Below, piece by piece: positions 5,301 through 7,117 of a stretch of DNA of 7,117 bases (within the stretch, counting starts at the first letter, position 1; every line of letters begins with the position of its first letter). Below the pieces are notes generated by a model, which saw only the letters and a list, made by a program, of their open reading frames with translations, was not told where the DNA came from and ran no database searches. This DNA comes from Acetatifactor sp. GTDB lineage: Bacteria > Bacillota > Clostridia > Lachnospirales > Lachnospiraceae. Made by a program: the position numbers and the translations under genes. The stretch lies in the NCBI GenBank assembly GCA_024699575.1, contig JAILPF010000541.1:1-7117 (forward strand), in the 5' to 3' direction.

Positions 5301-7117
5301 GATTACCTATAAAACCCTTGTAATGGATATTCCGGATGATGGTACTTTTGAGAACAGCGCGAAGCTTGTGGATAATACCAAGGATGCATCTGCTTCTGCA
5401 ACTGCTGTACTTGACCAGGGGGTGTCATCCAGCGGTTCCAAACTGATAAAGTTGAAATTAAAGAAAGTGGACAGCTTATCCTCCACTGCGAATGGATTCC
5501 TTCCGGTAGCCGGAGCTCAGTATGGCTTATTTACAAGCAATGCTACAGATGCAAATGGGAAACTTTTAGAGGATAATTTGCTGGACAGCGCTTATACAGA
5601 CAGTAACGGCGAATGCGTTCTCTCCATGATTTCCGATAATCAAACGAATACGAAGTCTTTTTATATACAGGAAATCGGAGAACCGGATTCCAGCCAAAAC
5701 GGTGGCCCTTATAAATGGAACTCCACTGTTTACGGCCCTTATGCCGGGGCTGATTTGCTGACAAGGAAAGCAGCAGCCGGAAATAAGCCGATTTCGATTG
5801 TTCCTGTAGGTGGTACGGAAACAGACAATTACTTCAGAGACGAAAGAGAAAGAGCATCTGCAAAGACAAGTGATGCTGATTTCTTGAAAAGTTTTGTGAG
5901 AGAGGAGGGAAGTACCATCACCATTACCGGGTTAACCTCCAACTTTAAACTGTATCTCTATCCGACGAACCGTTTTAATTCTGACATAAAGAATACTGTT
6001 TATTTTACAGAGAGTGGGAATGGAGAGTATACTTACAGTGCTACAGACACAGGTGCGGTAACTGTGCTTCAAAATGCACCATCTGTGGCAAATGGAGAAA
6101 ACAAGGCAAGCGGACAATTGAAATTAAACGATTTGCCATGGGGATATTATGGTCTGGAGGAAACCTCTGCTCCCGATGGATTTAATGCGAAGACCAAGAC
6201 GATGCATTATTTCCGAATCTGGGAAGATTCATCGGTACAGATGGTGACTACCTATTATGATGAAAATCGCAGGGAAATGAATCCACAGCCGACTGGACCG
6301 TGTGAGATTATCAACACACCTACCAATGTGTTGATTCAAAAGAAATCGACCACCGGTGCAGCACTTTCTAACGAGGCGCTTGCAAATTTGGAATTTAAAT
6401 TGACAGGTGGAGAATTTGATGATCCAAATGCGATTACAATGACCGGTGCAGAGTTGAACGTTGGTAAGAAACTTTATGGTGTGTTAAAAACAGGAGTGGA
6501 GTATACCCTGACTGAGGTACATGCTCCCGATGGTTATCAGTCTATTGGAACCTTTAAATTTAAGTTAAAGGCTGAGAACGGTAAGATGGAAATCACCCAG
6601 AATCCGGGAACGGCACATGGCAAGATTACGGATACTTATACTCTAGAAGATAGTTCCAACAATGTTATTGATTTACATACCCTCAAAATAGAGGATAAGC
6701 CGACCAGTCTTACCGTAAAAATTGTGGACCAAAATGGTGTTGTTATTTCTACGGATGAGCTTGCTATTAAGCCGGATGTTTCAGCGGGAAATGCAGGCGT
6801 GATTGTCGATAAGGCGCTTGATGCGAATGGTGCATATCATCTGACACCGAGCGCAACAACCGGTTCGGAAACTCTGACGGCCAATCTTTCCGCGGGACAG
6901 TATATTTTAAGCCAAACTGAGGAAGAGAGTGGATATCTGAATCTTGAAAATGTAAAAGTTAAGTTTTCAATTAATCCGGAAGGAGTGGTTACACTTGGAG
7001 AAATTACCGAAAATGGTAATCCGCTGATTAGCAATGCTCAACATTTTTCCGCAACTTTAAGCGGAACTACCATTACCATCAAGAATAAGAAAATTCTGGC
7101 AAATGCCAAGATTATGA
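2353..7117 (+). CDS. Giant secreted surface adhesin / isopeptide-forming fimbrial-type protein with CnaA- and CnaB-like modules (3'-truncated)
   Basis: The frame gives 1588 codons with no stop and continues past the window. Residues 1-27 form a signal peptide: MKR, a hydrophobic core, and cleavage probably after VSA. Residues 28-60 are a Ser-Gly-Asn-rich linker. Residues of about 85-255 resemble the N-terminal Ig-like region of Gram-positive adhesins (KGGDYFSIDF, MTVVFTDEI). Residues 262-1020 hold five CnaA-like modules, and 1029-1580 hold four CnaB/SpaA-like modules, with E-boxes such as YGLEETSAPDGF (1266-1277) and YTLTEVHAPDGY (1384-1395). Only four Cys occur (316, 762, 1088, 1317), as expected for proteins stabilised by Lys-Asn/Asp isopeptide bonds. 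Known for the family: such proteins are exported by Sec, usually anchored by sortase, and act as ligand-binding tips or stalks. The ligand is unknown, and calling it collagen-binding would go beyond the sequence. The anchor and any sortase lie outside the window. It has its own promoter and is divergent from rqcH. Confidence 0.85.
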   Translation, partial: MKRFLAYLLSAVLIVEVVSNTQISVSATETVSGNELTASGNDVSGGDAENEGNENSGLTGFFMNLLTVQTTSNAPARENELEDYSDLNLSFPSVTVTTSESTTPQALVKTGDTYNLPDGVTTAMVESVNFTMRMNIRNDRTLKGGDYFSIDFHPVTQITPNEYALTLDDGTPDGLPYGYVIFETIPDDGTTPEHPRMTVVFTDEIDADKGNLNLTGTVRVSMRLNQDADELQSGNDNYLDITPANFTPEYQVVIPPKATDLEGITKVGVVNPANNQITWTVVVGTEDASAGLPLKGIEIEDTLDNNQAMVPGTAKCNGTDITLTQNGSSYTYTFPNDSTVQAPATFTYVTELTAEAFQKIFINNQLSAVTNSVEIHEGTSDLNVNDVHAQASVSDFKKADELEKNGERIDEMHVKWTILLNKNKANVWKADVYEPLVQAFQFITDDAVNYPIKVTNVDTNATLELTETSSPVKYSVSEPDADGKVTVTFHFTQNFSNTYKIEFYTEFDPAVSTGLNDSFSNQAFVEAYYPYGGEGIGPSIQYGSPNVEMPYHSSYVQKKVLSKNLTEGTITWEVRPFTKMSTSGSAVLTDFIESIQELDESSIELTSGGAAVDSSMYQLEVLMVDSSVHPGFNKEIKVTFMEDIPQATFNTYKLTYKTKALPYFYENNDDTTVYRNTAHLDIDGGESEATATTTMPNELIKKNGEVIYDDTEHIGYFHYEIFVNKNHANLEYPVVTDDLSNAFTYLSNGVETPLPPSYYEICTSGNHATDFSVKAKNATDYSAATASDGELVVSGKTVTLTTGKATTTDSYKVDIWVKLTDAGIEQLQPEISGADGALKNAVISGENQAKLNAQNLQNAGTPEDIFSNAVESVTDAEKMINKLLSKTWAVNGMEIDWVLNVNPMGADIAGDTIEDIIPVGLYLDRDSVKIREATHENHGTGLAQGSNSWTSIDKTVERNKDNGTTKLTIHIPDEGPSNHKSYQITYKTLVMDIPDDGTFENSAKLVDNTKDASASATAVLDQGVSSSGSKLIKLKLKKVDSLSSTANGFLPVAGAQYGLFTSNATDANGKLLEDNLLDSAYTDSNGECVLSMISDNQTNTKSFYIQEIGEPDSSQNGGPYKWNSTVYGPYAGADLLTRKAAAGNKPISIVPVGGTETDNYFRDERERASAKTSDADFLKSFVREEGSTITITGLTSNFKLYLYPTNRFNSDIKNTVYFTESGNGEYTYSATDTGAVTVLQNAPSVANGENKASGQLKLNDLPWGYYGLEETSAPDGFNAKTKTMHYFRIWEDSSVQMVTTYYDENRREMNPQPTGPCEIINTPTNVLIQKKSTTGAALSNEALANLEFKLTGGEFDDPNAITMTGAELNVGKKLYGVLKTGVEYTLTEVHAPDGYQSIGTFKFKLKAENGKMEITQNPGTAHGKITDTYTLEDSSNNVIDLHTLKIEDKPTSLTVKIVDQNGVVISTDELAIKPDVSAGNAGVIVDKALDANGAYHLTPSATTGSETLTANLSAGQYILSQTEEESGYLNLENVKVKFSINPEGVVTLGEITENGNPLISNAQHFSATLSGTTITIKNKKILANAKIM
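2440..2496 (+). repeat. 21-bp tandem repeat encoding TxSGNxx heptads
   Basis: Two 21-base units (2440-2460 and 2461-2481) agree at 18 positions and encode TVSGNEL and TASGNDV. A shortened third unit at 2482-2496 gives SGGDA. They lie directly after the predicted signal-peptide cleavage site and form a flexible polar linker at the mature N-terminus. The repeat unit is a multiple of three, so copy-number change would keep the frame. Confidence 0.7.
3136..5412 (+). repeat. Five tandem CnaA-like (collagen-adhesin) protein modules
   Basis: These are diverged protein-level repeats within the adhesin. Each module runs: Lys; a strand of the type ITWTVVV; an Asp- or Glu-containing turn such as EDTL; a strand of the type TYKLTYKT; then Asn in N-S/T/Q/A-A/V. 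Candidate triads by residue are K266/D301/N371, K397 or K398/E434/N521, K558 or K559/D590/N676, K701 or K702/D737 or D738/N840, and K886/D915/N1001. Spacing is 130-185 residues. The strand-ending motifs are FTYVTEL, YKIEFYTEF, YKLTYKT, YKVDIWVKL and YQITYKT. In CnaA-type domains these residues form a Lys-Asn isopeptide bond assisted by an acidic residue. The triad placement here is inferred by eye. Confidence 0.65.
5437..7092 (+). repeat. Four CnaB/SpaA-like prealbumin-fold modules
   Basis: Module 1 (about residues 1030-1165) begins LKLKKVDS, has GAQYGLF and the E-box-like FYIQEIGEPD (Glu1107). Module 2 (about 1170-1323) has the canonical YGLEETSAPDGF (Glu1270) and ends EIINTPT (Asn1321); its Lys is not securely placed. 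Module 3 (about 1326-1451) begins VLIQKKS, has YTLTEVHAPDGY (Glu1388) and ends KIEDKPT with Asp1448 where Asn is usual. Module 4 (about 1452-1580) begins LTVKIVD (Lys1456), has the degenerate YILSQTEEESGY and ends ITIKNKK (Asn1578). Such modules normally form rigid stalks between the adhesive tip and the cell wall. Confidence 0.75.

Noticed and set aside
1..7117. tRNA or rRNA genes, CRISPR array, insertion sequence ends
   Set aside because: No cloverleaf-like segments, regularly spaced direct repeats, transposase-like reading frames or terminal inverted repeats were seen on either strand.

Overview
The window looks like chromosomal DNA from a Gram-positive, low-to-moderate-GC member of the Clostridia, most plausibly a Lachnospiraceae-type gut commensal. 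The evidence is a SpoVB/MurJ-type flippase with a C-terminal tail typical of that group, a Firmicutes-type RqcH (NFACT) protein with a strong GAAAGGA ribosome binding site, and a very large secreted protein built from Cna-type modules. The family placement is recognition from memory, not a database result.

Layout. (1) Positions 2-421, + strand: the C-terminal quarter of a polytopic polysaccharide/lipid flippase, cut by the left window edge. (2) Positions 413-2161, - strand: a complete rqcH gene (582 aa) for bacterial ribosome-associated quality control. It converges on the flippase gene with a 9-bp overlap of the coding ends. A hairpin followed by five T's, readable as an intrinsic terminator for the flippase transcript, lies at 485-514 inside the rqcH reading frame. 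(3) Positions 2162-2352: a 191-bp AT-rich divergent intergenic region with a candidate promoter for each flanking gene. (4) Positions 2353-7117, + strand: one uninterrupted reading frame of 1588 codons that is still open at the right edge. It encodes a signal peptide, a short Ser-Gly-Asn linker, an N-terminal adhesin-like region, five tandem CnaA-like (collagen-adhesin) modules and four CnaB/SpaA-like modules. I read the frame codon by codon and found no stop or frameshift.

How the genes relate. No operon links the three genes: two converge and two diverge. RqcH is a cytosolic housekeeping protein, the flippase acts in envelope polymer export, and the giant protein is an exported surface adhesin or pilin-like stalk. 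It probably relies on intramolecular Lys-Asn/Asp isopeptide bonds rather than disulfides, since only four cysteines occur in 1588 residues. Its C-terminal anchor (LPXTG or other) and any sortase would lie beyond the window.

The most interesting content is the adhesin. Candidate isopeptide triads can be placed in all five CnaA-like modules, one with Glu in place of the usual Asp. The third CnaB module ends in Asp instead of Asn, and the fourth has lost the usual catalytic Glu.
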